Source: Chiridota heheva (taxonomy: Eukaryota; Echinodermata; Holothuroidea; Apodida; Chiridotidae). Taken from it: DNA of 64,000 nucleotides. Shown piece after piece: positions 37,438 through 49,529 of the stretch (its first letter is position 1; each line of letters starts with the position of its first letter). The notes beneath the pieces were generated by a model. It did not search any database and was not told where the DNA came from. It worked only from the letters and a program-made list of their open reading frames with translations. The stretch is from the NCBI GenBank assembly GCA_020152595.1, contig JAIGNY010001459.1, positions 1,780,001 to 1,844,000 on the forward strand, written 5' to 3'. The translations under genes were made by a program, and so were the position numbers.

Positions 37438-38223
37438 GTTTGGTAGTACTTTTGCCCTCATCTACTTTTCCACCCTCTCCAGAAGTTGTCTTGGCCATGT
37501 CAGTTTTTTTATCTTTATCATTTTCTTTATCAATGAGTTCCTCCATATTTTCACATCCATTCAAGCTTCCTTCCGAGCTGTCAATTCTTTCATAATTTTC
37601 CTCACGTGATGTCGCATCTTTTGCATCATCCTCGTTATCTACAATCTCGATGATATCCACAGAATCTGTTCTTCGCCATCTTGCATTTACCTCATCATAA
37701 ATTTCTTTTGCCTTAACATGTTCTTTGCTTTTCACCTTACTTCTGTCAATTTCCTTATCCCTGGAATAATCTGAGCGTCTTTGATAATCTTTAGATTTGC
37801 TGCCACTGCGATGTCTGTACCGATCCGTCTCCCTGCTTCTGCTACGACGTCTATACCGATCAGATTCTCTGCTTCTGCTACGGCGTCTATAACGATCAGA
37901 TTCTCTGCTCCTGCTGCGACGTCTGTGTCGATCCATCTCTCTGCTCTTGCTACGAAATCTGTATCGGTCTCTTTCCCGGCTTCTGCTTCGACGTCTGTGG
38001 TTACCCGCATCCCTGCTTCTACTCCTGTGATAACTCTTCCTCTCATGTTTCTTTTCATCATTCTTCTTCCATTCGTAAGTATCATCCATGTCATGAGTAG
38101 GGGAGATGGGATCCAAACCTAGTCCAGGCACCGTCACACTCAAACTTGTTCTCATAATCTCCTGAGTTCCATAATCTTCATCTGAGCTGCAGTCACTATA
38201 CAAGAAAGAGCCTCCGATGTCTC
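37438..38223 (-). CDS. Zinc-finger/RS gene, last exon part 1 (RS domain)
   Basis: The acceptor 'ttttattttgcctatag' ends at 38224. The exon starts with two bases that complete a Gly codon begun by the previous exon. After 'DIGGSFLYSDCSSDEDYG' comes an RS domain with about six 'RRRSRSRESDRY'-like repeats (37.8-38.05 kb), then a mixed-charge segment with 'DSVDIIEIVDNEDD'. RS domains mediate contacts between splicing factors and are phosphorylated by SR kinases, so a role in pre-mRNA processing is the likely theme. Unless the frame changes, this reading stops at 37397 after Arg-rich residues. Switching to the other frame inside a purine run (37428-37438) continues the acidic sequence. Confidence 0.8.
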
Positions 38224-38224
38224 C

Positions 38225-39420
38225 TATAGGCAAAATAAAAAGAACCACACCTCATCAAATTGTTTGTCAAATCTTTAGGTAATTTTTTTCATTTCATACC
38301 TAAATCTCAGTCATAGAAAAGGATGGTAAAGTCTAATTTTTGCTAGGATTTGGTTGGGGACATGATAAAATCTCAATACTTTTGGTCAGAAGTTGCTGCA
38401 CTATTTCAAATAATTACAATAGAAATTTAGAAAACAAAGAATTTACAAAAGAAACTTTCAAGTTCGCCCTGTAATACATCACAGATTTGCATAAAAAGTA
38501 TCAAAACTTAATTAACAATTTATAATTTTAACTGTTTCTGATTTCTTGCCGATCAAAGTTGAAAGAATTCTTTATTAATGCAAAATATATGATATGGCAA
38601 GTCAATGAAATACTGAAAAACTCTGTAAATCTGCAATGTTTGTACTCAAGCCAGTTATTTAATGATTTCTGTATAATCTTTCAATCAAAAGATTGATAGG
38701 AGGTGTGACCAAGTTTTAGACTTATTCACTAACAGGTGTTATCCTGATCTCTGTGTTATTCACCAAAGTACCACAGCGCTAACTACCAATGGTCTACACA
38801 CACCAAAACTGAACACTTCTCTCTGGAGAAAAATCCTAGTACAAAGGAGAATTGATATAGAGGCCTAGAAATGTTCTTGTTTTACCTCTAAATTTGTATT
38901 TTCAATAATTTCATTTTTGCTTCTATTAATTTTTAGGGAAAGGGTCTAGGCTTAGGTTAGGGTTTTAGGCTTGGAATAGGCTTAAAAAAAAACAATTAAA
39001 ATTAAATCCTTTATTAGTACTTTACTGTTTTATTTTCCCCACTATTCTGTGGTGGGGTAATGCCCCAATACAACCAGAATTGTGCAACAGATCCAGGTAT
39101 GTAAATACCGGGATAGGTGTGACAGGAAGGGGGCAGGGGGGGGGGTGTCACCCCCCAAACTTTTTGAGACTTGGTAAAATTTGAGAACAGTCGGTATTTC
39201 TAAAATCAGGTCGGTGAAACTTCAGGTTCATAATACGAAACAATACAGTTTGAAGCCAAGTTGCGAATTGATAAAACTGATTTTGATTATTAGTTGAACA
39301 TTTTTACTTAATCTGTATGTGATATACAGACTATATACAAGGACATTTTGGTTTTTCTTGCATCAAAATCATGGTATTTAAACAATGTGTGCTGGCATTC
39401 TTAAAACTGAAATGGCTTCT
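38225..39420. other. Intron between RS exon and exon E, 3' part
   Basis: This AT-rich intron holds a copy of the dispersed family at about 38335-38500 (inverted relative to 26095-26245) and a G-run region near 39,120-39,150. No exon is seen. Confidence 0.4.
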
Positions 39421-39424
39421 ACAG

Positions 39425-39710
39425 TCCTTATGCTAAGAAGCGTGCAAATCCCAAGGCTAAGAAGCGTGCAAATCCTAAGGCTAAGAAGCATGCAAATCCT
39501 AATGCTAAGAAGCGTGCAAATCCTAAGGCTAAGAAACGTGTAAATCTAAGGCTAAGACGCATGCAAATCCCAAGGCTAAGACGCATGCAAATCCTAAGAC
39601 GCGTGCAAATCTCAGGCTAAGACGCGTGCAAATCCCAAGGCTAAGACGCGTGCAAATCCCACGGCTAAAACACGTGAAAATCTAAGGCTAAGACGTGTGC
39701 ATATCTCTTT
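39425..39710 (+). repeat. 23-24 bp array (ctaagacgcgtgcaaatccc)
   Basis: About 12 imperfect units with 'ctaagaagcgtgcaaatcct' or 'ctaagacgcgtgcaaatccc', in the last intron of the zinc-finger gene. Confidence 0.85.
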
Positions 39711-39849
39711 ATTTTCCATTAAATGTTCCTGCTATTTTCAAAAAATCTCCTGCAATTTTCGGGAAATGGTTGCCAAATTTTCAGAAGATTTTACCAAATT
39801 TTCCTACGATGTTACCACCTTTGTTCTAAAAGTTTTCCAATTTAAGCTC

Positions 39850-39985
39850 CCAACCAGGAAGAAAGCAATACAACCAACCAGGAAGAAAGCAATACAATCA
39901 ACCAGGAAGAAAGCAATACAACCAACCAGGAAGAAAGCAATACAACCAACCAGGAAGAAAGCAATACAACCAAGCAGAAATCTTC
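39850..39985 (+). repeat. 24-bp array (accaggaagaaagcaataca)
   Basis: Five units of 24 bp ('accaggaagaaagcaataca' plus 'acca'). A stray 'ccaggaagaaagcaaag' at about 40105 suggests a former extension. It is embedded in a T-rich block with 'caattttc' words. Confidence 0.85.
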
Positions 39986-40732
39986 TAATATCCTTTATAT
40001 TTGGACAATTTTCTTTGATTTTCTTTCAATTTTTATTAAATGTTGCCAAATTCTTCAAAAATTTCCGACAATTTTTCTTTGATTTTATGTTTTGACCTTT
40101 CATCCAGGAAGAAAGCAAAGAACTCCCAGGTAACAATTTCCCCGCAATTTTTTCTTCCTTTTTGTGAAAATTTTCTTTCAATTTTTGGAATTTATTTTTT
40201 AAAAATTTCCTTCATTTTAGGAATTTTGTTCATTCAATTTTCAGGATTTTTTCTTCAATTCTTAAAAAAATTTGCAATAACTATAAAAACAATTTTCTTC
40301 AGTTTGACCAAATCTTTTCAATTGTTTGTTAATGATTTCTCAATTTCACCTCCCAAATGGGTATATGGCAAGCAAAGGCATGCAGCCGGGAAGGTGAAAT
40401 GGGATTATGTTAATTTGAGGCTGTCGGTAAATCTTATATTTACATCCCCCCAATCAAAATAGTCTACTAACGCACCTGTACAGGTTACCAATTTCATGAA
40501 ACAAACAAAACCATTTCAAACTACTGTCAAAGGAAAAAATAAATTTACATCGAAAAAGGAGTTATTCAATTGATGACATCATACATTTGCATATTCAATA
40601 ATCAAGAAAAAGGTGTAAAATATTATTAACCCATTTGCTGAAATTTGTTGATATTTTCCTCCTTTTTAAATATATTTTCAGCAAATTGAATAAATGTTGC
40701 CTCTAGGTGTTGCTCTTTCAAGATGACTATTG

Positions 40733-43110
40733 TCTGGAGATTGATGAGATGTGTCAGCATGTAAAACGATTAGTTATGAGATGCGCATCATGTAAAATGA
40801 TTAGTTATGAGACGTGTCGGCATGTAAAACGATTAGTTATGAGTTGCGCAGCATGTGAAACGATTAGTTATGAGATGTGTCGGCATGTAAAACGATTAGT
40901 TATGAGATGCGCAGCATGTGAAATGATTAGTTATGAGACGTGTCGGCATGTAAAACGATTAGTTATGAGTTGCGCAGCATGTGAAACGATTAGTTATGAG
41001 ATGTGTCGGCATGTAAAACGATTAGTTATGAGATGCGCAACATGTGAAATGATTAGTTATGAGACGTGTCGGCATGTAAAATGATTAGTTATGAGATGTG
41101 TCAGCTGTTAAATAATTAGTTATGAGATGTGTCAGCTGTTAAACGATTAGTTATGAGATGTGTCAGAATGTAAAATGATTAGTTATGAGATGTGTCAGCT
41201 GTTAAACGATTAGTTATGAGATGTGTCGGCATGTTAAAAGATTAGTTATGAGATGTGTCGGCATATTAAAAGATTAGTTATGAGATGTGTCGGCATGTTA
41301 AAAGATTAGTTATGAGATGTGTCGCCATGTTAAAAGATTAGTTTGAGATGTGTCGGCATGTTAAAAGATTAGTTATGAGATGTGTCGGCATGTTAAAAGA
41401 TTAGTTATGAGATGTGTCGGCATGTTAAAAGATTAGTTATGAGATGTGTCGGCATGTTAAAAGATTAGTTATGAGATGTGTCGCCATGTTAAAAGATTAG
41501 TTATGAGATGTGTCGCCATGTTAAAAGATTATTATGAGATGTGTCGCCATGTTAAAAGTTTGGTTATGAGATGTGTCGGCATGTTAAAAGATTAGTTATG
41601 AGATGTGTCGGCATGTTAAACGATTAGTTATGAGATGTGTCGGCATGTTAAACGATTAGTAATGAGATGTGTCGGCTGTTAAACGATTAGTTATGAGATG
41701 TGTCAGCATATTAAAAGTTTAGTTATGAGATGTGTCGGCATGTTAAAAGATTAGTTATGAGATGTGTCGGCATGTTAAACGATTAGTAATGAGATGTGTC
41801 GGCATGTTAAGCGATTAGTTATGAGATGTGTCGGCATGTTAAACGATTAGTTATGAGATGTGTCAGCTCTTGAACGATTAGTTATGAGATGTGTCAGCTG
41901 TTGAACGATTAGTTATGAGATGTGTCAGCTGTTAAACGATTAGTTATGAGACGTGTCGGCATGTAAAATGATTAGTTATGAGATGCGCAGCATGTGAAAT
42001 GATTAGTTATGAGACGTGTCGGCATGTAAAATGATTAGTTATGAGATGCGCAGCATGTGAAATGATTAGTTATGAGACGTGTCGGCATGTAAAATGATTA
42101 GTTATGAGATGTGTCAGCTGTTAAATAATTAGTTATGAGATGTGTCAGCTGTTAAACGATTAGTTATGAGATGTGTCAGAATGTAAAATGATTAGTTATG
42201 AGATGTGTCAGCTGTTAAACGATTAGTTATGAGATGTGTCGGCATGTTAAAAGATTAGTTATGAGATGTGTCGGCATATTAAAAGATTAGTTATGAGATG
42301 TGTCGGCATGTTAAAAGATTAGTTATGAGATGTGTCGCCATGTTAAAAGATTAGTTTGAGATGTGTCGGCATGTTAAAAGATTAGTTATGAGATGTGTCG
42401 GCATGTTAAAAGATTAGTTATGAGATGTGTCGGCATGTTAAAAGATTAGTTATGAGATGTGTCGGCATGTTAAAAGATTAGTTATGAGATGTGTCGCCAT
42501 GTTAAAAGATTAGTTATGAGATGTGTCGCCATGTTAAAAGATTAGTTATGAGATGTGTCGCCATGTTAAAAGTTTGGTTATGAGATGTGTCGGCATGTTA
42601 AAAGATTAGTTATGAGATGTGTCGGCATGTTAAACGATTAGTTATGAGATGTGTCGGCATGTTAAACGATTAGTAATGAGATGTGTCGGCTGTTAAACGA
42701 TTAGTTATGAGATGTGTCAGCATATTAAAAGTTTAGTTATGAGATGTGTCGGCATGTTAAAAGATTAGTTATGAGATGTGTCGGCATGTTAAACGATTAG
42801 TAATGAGATGTGTCGGCATGTTAAACGATTAGTTATGAGATGTGTCGGCATGTTAAACGATTAGTTATGAGATGTGTCAGCTCTTGAACGATTAGTTATG
42901 AGATGTGTCAGCTGTTGAACGATTAGTTATGAGATGTGTCAGCTGTTAAACGATTAGTTATGAGATGTGTCAGCTGTTAAACGATTAGTTATGAGATGTG
43001 TCAGCTGTTAAACGATAAGTTATGAGATGTGTCAGCTGTTAAACGATTAGTAATCAGATGTGTCAGCTTTTAAACGATTAGTTATGAGATGTGTCAGCAT
43101 GTTAAATGAT
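40733..43110 (+). repeat. 32-bp array, about 74 copies, with 1.01-kb duplication
   Basis: The unit is 'tgagatgtgtcggcatgtta' then 'aaagattagtta'. The ordered set of variants from about 41071 to 41900 recurs from about 42083 to 42910 (shift about 1012-1013 bp), including the same rare variants ('cagaatgtaaaatg', 'gcatattaaaag', 'agtttgag'). The array lies in the intron between exons E and F of the - strand gene. On that strand each unit holds a branch-point-like CTAAT. Confidence 0.95.
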
Positions 43111-43113
43111 TAC

Positions 43114-43652
43114 TTCAGGGGTCCAAGTTATATGAATGAGGACTTTAAAAGAAACATACTGGTGAAGTAAGCATTCAAATATCTTATTCCGTTAAGGAGA
43201 TATTTAAGTTTACACTTTGGTGTTATTTGTGTAGAAACGACTGAAATCAAGACTAGTTGAGACTGCCTCAGATTCCTTAGACTTTATGTATTCTATCATA
43301 TTTTTTTCTGTGATTCTGTAGCTTAAAAACCATTGGATATGTCAGGGAAGTAGAAAAACATGATCTTGTAGGGGTAATAATAATTTACTACCTAAAGAAA
43401 GTTCGAGGAAAAATAATTTAAATAGTAAAACATTAAACAATTATCTTTTTAAATGTATTAACAATTGTTAAGAATGAAAGGATGAAGGCGCCAACCTTCC
43501 ATAGTAGAATTACTACATATTTCTACACAAATAAGACACAAGCTTTAAACTTAAATATCTTCTTAACGGAATAAGATATTGAAGTAATTTCTTCACCATT
43601 TTGCTTCTTTTGAAGTTCTATTTCATATAAGATGAACTTGCTGGACCCTGAA
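43114..43652. mobile_element. Fold-back (MITE-like) element with ~100-bp inverted arms
   Basis: The left arm, from 'ttcaggggtccaag' (43114) through 'caaatatcttattccgttaa' to 'tatttgtgtagaaa' (43240), is mirrored by a right arm from 'tttctacacaaataag' (43520) through 'ttaacggaataagatatt' to 'ctggaccctgaa' (43652). The spacer is about 280 bp. It abuts the end of the 32-bp array. Related sequence occurs at about 55215-55550. No transposase is present. Confidence 0.75.
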
Positions 43653-43654
43653 CT

Positions 43655-44310
43655 AATGCTTTAAATGCATATGGACAGGTAGAGATTTCATATCACCAGA
43701 GCTTTAAATTATGAACAGAGTAGTCCGAAAGTAAAGTTCAACAGGTGCACCTGAAGTTTCTGAGTTATGACTTACCAAAGTTTGACTTTTTTTTTAATGA
43801 ATGCAAAACTTCTGATGTATGAGAGATAGGATCTCAAAATCTGTAATGTAGTTCTTTAAAATTCTGCACTTAACTTCAGTCCCTGAAAATCATTAGGTTT
43901 TTTCCCCTATTAAATTTGGTAGATAATGGAAGTTAAAATCCTTTTGGTCATATCAAGCTGCTCCCATTCAAAAACGGTGGTGAATAATTAAAAAACAATA
44001 GGTTAATATAAGGTTTCTTGTTGTAGAAAATCTCATAATTTATTATAACACAGTTCTAAAATTCAAAATATTGTATAATGATCAATTTTTAACCAATTTT
44101 GATGATTTTTTAATTTAAATGATTTGTAGCACATTTTCTTCTAATTAAGATCAATTTGTTGCAACCTGTACAGAAATCTTTAAGTTACAAGGTAATGTTG
44201 TGCCTGAGAGATCAGATTATAAAGAAGGCAAGGTGCATCAAAAGAGAGCTTAAATGAAGAGGTGGGAAAGATTAGAACATGTTGTGGGGGCCAGTAATTT
44301 TTTGTACAAG
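43655..44310. other. Intron E-F, 5' part: nothing recognised
   Basis: AT-rich intronic sequence just downstream (in gene sense) of exon E. No exon or named repeat is seen. Confidence 0.4.
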
Positions 44311-44316
44311 TCTCAC

Positions 44317-44374
44317 CTTTTCTTTTACTTGAAGTGGCTTTATCAGAGTTGCTCTGTGAATCCTTCTTCCACTC
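44317..44374 (-). CDS. Zinc-finger/RS gene, exon E
   Basis: This is a 58-base exon. The acceptor is 'tttgttttttctccag' (ending at 44375) and the donor GTGAGA starts at 44316. It reads EWKKDSQSNSDKATSSKRK plus one base. It starts in phase 0, matching the end of exon D, and its leftover base completes the first codon of the RS exon. The double phase agreement is the main support, since the peptide itself is a simple charged linker. Confidence 0.7.
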
Positions 44375-44459
44375 CTGGAGAAAAAACAAACAAGGATGTC
44401 ATGAATCACAAGAGAAGCAAAAGTAAAGTTACTGCCACACTGAGCTTCAGGGATGTGAC

Positions 44460-44566
44460 TTAGCAAGTGCCACACTGCCTGAGCCACAGCATGAGGTAGG
44501 GTGTCCAGTGACTTAGCAAGTGCCACACTGCCTGAGCCACAGCATGATGAGGTAGGGTGTTCAGTT
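44460..44566 (+). repeat. 52-bp direct repeat, two copies
   Basis: The words 'gacttagcaagtgccacact' and 'gcctgagccacagcatgagg' occur twice in tandem, within the intron upstream of exon E. Confidence 0.8.
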
Positions 44567-44725
44567 CTTTTCTTCACCACCAGCAATCTTCCCCAGCTAA
44601 TGGGACATACACAGTGAGAATTTTCAAGTCTTTGTCCAAGCATGGACTTGAACCTTCAGCATGAAAGTCCAGTTTTTTTACCAACTGAACCATCCTGTCT
44701 GTGAAGAGTACATTAAAGAAATACC

Positions 44726-46048
44726 ACTCACAAGGAAGACTAACAACTCACAAGGAAGACTAACAACTCACCAGGAAGACTAACAACTCACCAGGAAGAC
44801 TAACAACTCACAAGGAAGACTAACAACTCACAAGGAAGACTAACAACTCACAAGGAAGACTAACAACTCACAAGGAAGACTAACAACTCACAAGGGAGAC
44901 TAACAACTCACAAGGAAGACTAACAACTCACAAGGAAGACTAACAACTCACAAGGGAGACTAACAACTCACAAGGAAGACTAACAACTCACAAGGAAAAC
45001 TAACAACTCACAAGAAAGACTAACAACTCACAAGGAAGACTAACAACTCACAAGGAAGACTAACAACTCACAAGGAAGACTAACAACTCACAAGGGAGTC
45101 TAACAACTCAAAAGGAAGACTAACAACTCACAAGGAAGACTAACAACTCACAAGGAAGACTAACAACTCACAAGGGAGACTAACAACTCACAAGGAAGAC
45201 TAACAACTCACAAGGAAGACTAACAACTCACAAGGAAGACTAACAACTCACAAGGAAGACTAACAACTCACAAGGAAGACTAACAACTCACAAGGAAGAC
45301 TAACAACTCACAAGGAAGACTAACAACTCACAAGGAAGACTAACAACTCACAAGGAAGACTAACAACTCACAAGGAAGACTTACAACTCACAAGGAAGAC
45401 TAACAACTCACAAGGAAGACTAACAACTCACAAGGAAGACTAACCATTCACAAGGAAGACTAACAACTCAAAAGGAAGACGAACAACTCACAAAGAAGAC
45501 TAACAACTCCCAAGAAAGACTAACAACTCACAAGGAAGACTAACAACTCACAAAGAAGACTAACAACTCACAAGGAAGACTAACAACTCACAAAGACGAC
45601 TAACAACTCACAAGGAAGACTAACAACTCACAAGGAAGACTAACAACTCACAAAGGAGACTAACAACTCACAATGAAGACTAACAACTCACAAGGAAGAC
45701 TAACAACTCACAAGGAAGACTAACAACTCGCAAGGAAGACTAACAACTTACAAGGAAGACTAACAACTCACAAGGAAGACCAACAAGTTACAAGGAAGAC
45801 TAACAACTCACAAGGAAGACTAACAACTCACAAGAAAGACCAACAACTCACAAGGAAGACCAACAACTCACAAGGAAGACCAACAAGTTACAAGGAAGAC
45901 TAACAACTCACAAGGAAGACTAACAACTCACAAGGAAGACTAACAACTCACAAGGGAGACTAACAACTCACAAGGAAGACTAACAACTCACAAGGAAGAC
46001 TAACAACTCACAAGAAAGACTAACAACTCACAAGGACAGACTAACAAT
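44726..46048 (-). repeat. 20-bp array in strict register, GTGAGT on the gene's sense strand
   Basis: About 66 units of 'caaggaagactaacaactca' keep a period of exactly 20 for about 1.3 kb with only substitutions. The array lies about 350 bases upstream of exon E in the - strand gene. In that sense each unit reads 'cttgtgagttgttagtcttc' and so contains the 5' splice-site word GTGAGT. Confidence 0.95.
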
Positions 46049-46049
46049 T

Positions 46050-48020
46050 AACCAGAAAATAATGCTGCACTTTTATAAGTTAAAACAACTGCCCAATTTT
46101 CTTGCATTTTCCAAGAAAAATTTGATCATCAACAATTTTAACATAATGTCACTTTTTAACCAATTTTGATACAAATGACTGCTATTTTCATGTTTTGTCC
46201 ATCATTATCAAGCAGCTCATCTAAAGTTGTGTCTACCTTTTCACAGATCTCTATGAATACATATATTCAAACAAATTCCAGCCCTTTAATGAAAACCTCT
46301 GACTGGTTAAAGCTAAGTTGCCACATATGTAATAGAAATCTTTCAAATTGCTTCAATTCAGTAGGTCTAAATCTATGTCCCATAATTGTTGACACATGCC
46401 TTCTTTGCACAGGATGTACTAATAACTACCTGTTCCATAAAGAGGGCGCCATGATATCACAATATCACAAAGTTCAAACGTACATATGGACTATTTGTTC
46501 ATCACAACACCAGGTTTCACGAATAAAAAGTTAAAAGGAAAGAAGTAAATTCAGTTTATTTTTTCATGCTTGAAATAAGCCCTTGAAAAATAGGCCAATT
46601 AAGGATCTGAGGCTACTCACATGATCATTTTTGTTATTAGTGCAAAACCACATTGGAAACCACAGTTCACATATATCTTGTGCAATTTTAAGCCTAATAT
46701 TTGTCCAATTTCATGTGATGGCGTGTTGGTGGATGCAGTAATGTATCTGGAAAGGGTTTAGAAAATTACCCCCACACCCCCTTCCGATAAAATCAAAACA
46801 TGGAGACTTTGAAAACGAATTGTCAAGAATACCAGAGCGGATTTTAGAGGCCTTACACAGAATAGCATTATAATATAGCAGGAACTTCAGCTGAGATTGT
46901 TCCGACGCTGCTGCAAAGTTGTGTGAGCAGTTTGGCAAAATGGCATTGGAAGTTTTTTGTCCGGAATTGAAATACAAAATATTCTTGCAGGAAAATTTCC
47001 AATGATTAAGGCTCCAGAATATTAACATCACCCAAAAAGATCTATTGCCTATATTGGATGAAAAGTTGAGCACTGACACATATCTGCACTGACATTAGTG
47101 ACATATGACTACCTGCACAGCCATAGTATATTACTGATAGCCCGATGTTTTCACTTGATTTGGGCTACTGAGAATAAACACTATTTTTGTGGGAATCAAG
47201 TTCTTCCATCTCAAAACACCCATAAACCATGAACCCAGTGGCATATACACTGTGTGTTTGTGTGTGTAAAGGAGGAGGGGAAAGAGGGTGGGGAAGAGGG
47301 CGGGGAGAGTGTTCAAGAGGGGAAAAGTTTTCCCTGGCAAATTCCCTATGTAAAATATAAGTAGCGGGATACATACCCAGTATACAATATGCTATACAAT
47401 ATACATATGGGAAATAAATTGTAAAAAATCAATATTGATAAAGTTAAATGGTGGTGGTGATTTTGTTTCTGTTAAGGAAATTAAATCTTTAATTTTTGGA
47501 AAATTTGTTTAATTTTCGATTTTCAGGAATTCCCTTTTATTTTCAGGATAAGTTGCCAATTTTTTCTAAAACAAATTTTCAATTATTTTACCAAATTTTC
47601 CAACACATTGACCAAAAACGCGAAAGCTGAATGCGCCACTGCTTATACCCAAATGGATCTTTCCATGTATTCACTATTTCACTATGTAAAACTATTTTCC
47701 TTTATCTCAGCAGGGATTTTTTTCTTCAATTTGTCGGATATTGGTAGGAAAAATCTTGTGTTTAGTAGCAAATTTTAAATTTGTTAATTACAGCTTTAAG
47801 TGTTTAAAGTAGTTCTTTGGTATGGAAAGTGTGTTTTGACTAACATCTTTTGTGTGTTATAAATCTAGTTCTAATTCATTTACCCATTTTTTTTTTTATG
47901 TCAAACCTTTTACAAGCAAAGTTATCAAAGAAATTATCCCTGTACATGGAAGATCCTCCAAATTTCCTGACTAATTTTGGAATTAAGGGTGTGACACTTC
48001 CCCCCCCCCCACCCCTCACA
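46050..48020. other. Intron D-E: no exon supported
   Basis: This stretch has a short purine-rich block (47240-47335) and a T-rich 'aaattttc' block (47480-47610). A 122-codon - strand frame at 46711-47079 lacks recognisable features and was not accepted as a gene. Confidence 0.4.
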
Positions 48021-48029
48021 TCCCAGTCA

Positions 48030-48715
48030 TTACATCCCTGCATGTATTTGCGCTACGTCTCTGCATGTATTTGCGCTAGGTCCCTGCATGTATTTGCGCT
48101 ACGTCCCTGCAGGTATTTGCGCTACGCCCCTGCATGTATTTGCGCTACGTCCCTGCACCTATTTGCGCTACGTCCCTGCACCTATTTGCGCTACGTCCCT
48201 GCTCGTATTTCAGTACATCCCTGCACGTATTTGCGCTACATCCCTGCACGTATTTGCACTACGTCCCTGCACGTATTTGCGCTACGCCCCCACGTATTTG
48301 CGCTATGTCGCTGCACATATTTGCGCTACGTCCTGCTAGTATTTGCGCTACGTCCCTGCACGTATTTGCGCTACGTCCCTGCATGTATTTGTGCTACGTC
48401 CCTGCATGTATTTGCGCTACCCCCCTGCATGTATTTGCGCTATGTTCCTGCATGTATTTTGCGTACGTCCCTGCATGTATTTGCGCTACGTCTCTGCACG
48501 TATTTGTGCTACGTCTCTGCACATATTTGCGCTACATCCTTGCTTGTTTTTGCGCTACCTCCCTGCTTGTTTTTGCGCTACGTCCCTGCATGTATTTGCG
48601 CTACGTCTCTGCATGTATTTGCGCTACGTCCCTGCTTGTTTTTGCGCTACGTCCCTGCATGTATTTGCGCTACGTCCCTGCATGTATTTGCGCTACGTCC
48701 CTGCATGTATTTGCA
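48030..48715 (+). repeat. 23-bp array (tttgcgctacgtccctgcat)
   Basis: About 30 imperfect units. It abuts a degraded coding-like segment on the - strand (48.72-48.94 kb). All frames read as Cys/Tyr/Leu-rich repeats and are not coding. Confidence 0.92.
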
Positions 48716-48717
48716 AT

Positions 48718-48937
48718 ATGCTGAAGTCTCAGGATGCAAATGTTGTCAATTTCTGGAGCCTCCTCTTCATCACCTTCATTAGCTTCCAGCTCAAATTGGT
48801 ATGAATTTAGGCCAAGAAATTCGCCTTTTATCTCTTCATTTCCATCAGAATCGTTGATTCTCCATCGTCAAAACTTGAACCTTCCTCAAGATCTATTTAG
48901 TTTTCAGATGAAGAACTAGAAACAGGCCTTGCGTTGG
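48718..48937 (-). pseudogene. Degraded N-terminal coding fragment
   Basis: On the - strand an ATG at about 48942 opens a Ser-rich start ('METNARPVSSSSSEN') and stops. Neighbouring frames continue with 'DLEEGSSFDDGES' and 'GLNSYQFELEANEGDEEEAP'. This acidic start with a Y-x-FE motif resembles the N-termini of some transposon-borne ORFs in marine invertebrates, but the family is not certain. Two frame breaks make it a pseudogene. It is truncated by the 23-bp array. Confidence 0.3.
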
Positions 48938-49529
48938 TCTCCATTTTCAGTGAAGGTATAAACTAATGCATTGATAACAGTGTGTGATTGATGCTGGTGC
49001 CTCAGCTAGCCCAGCGTCTAAGCTTATGTCACAAGCTTATTTGTCACATGACAAGGGTTTTTCACATACAAGCTACAAATCGTGCCATTTCAATCACATT
49101 TATGTCAATATTTTGTATCCTTTTTTGGGGTGCTGGTATTATGCTTGATGTGTTTTCATATTATTAGAAATGGATTAGTTTTAAACCAAAATTGATGATC
49201 ATGGCATGTCCTCTTTAAGCATCGGTTTATTGGTTGGTTAGTCCATGTATGTTGTGATGGTGGACAATGAGAGAATTGTGCCCTACTACTTTGATATGTT
49301 ATACCATTCAAGAGATCTCAGGTTTCGAGGTATCACAAATTTTGTCCAAAAAATGACCCAAGAAAAATTGTTGCACACCCTCTTTCATTAGAAATGTTTA
49401 AGACTCAAAAGAATTTTCTTTAAATCTTCCGAAGTTAATTCACAATTTTTCATTCTTGTAGTGTGCATACCTACTAAGTAGTCTGAAGCATGAAAACATT
49501 TCTAAGAAACCCTCAAAAGAGTTTTCAGG

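Noticed and set aside
37397..37460. Programmed -1 ribosomal frameshift between the two frames of the last exon
   Set aside because: The shift direction fits -1, but no X-XXY-YYZ slippery heptamer is visible in the 61-base overlap; a sequence indel is simpler.
40707..41084. 125-codon ORF at the start of the 32-bp array as a Cys-rich repeat protein
   Set aside because: It ends as soon as unit variants change; it is an intronic repeat on the strand opposite the host gene.
44726..46048. CRISPR-like regularity of the 20-bp array and others
   Set aside because: There are no unique spacers between repeats and no cas genes; the context is an animal genome with introns.
46711..47079. 122-codon - strand ORF as a gene
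   Set aside because: It starts and ends without good context, shows no recognisable domain, and coding-like words on the other strand are broken by stops.
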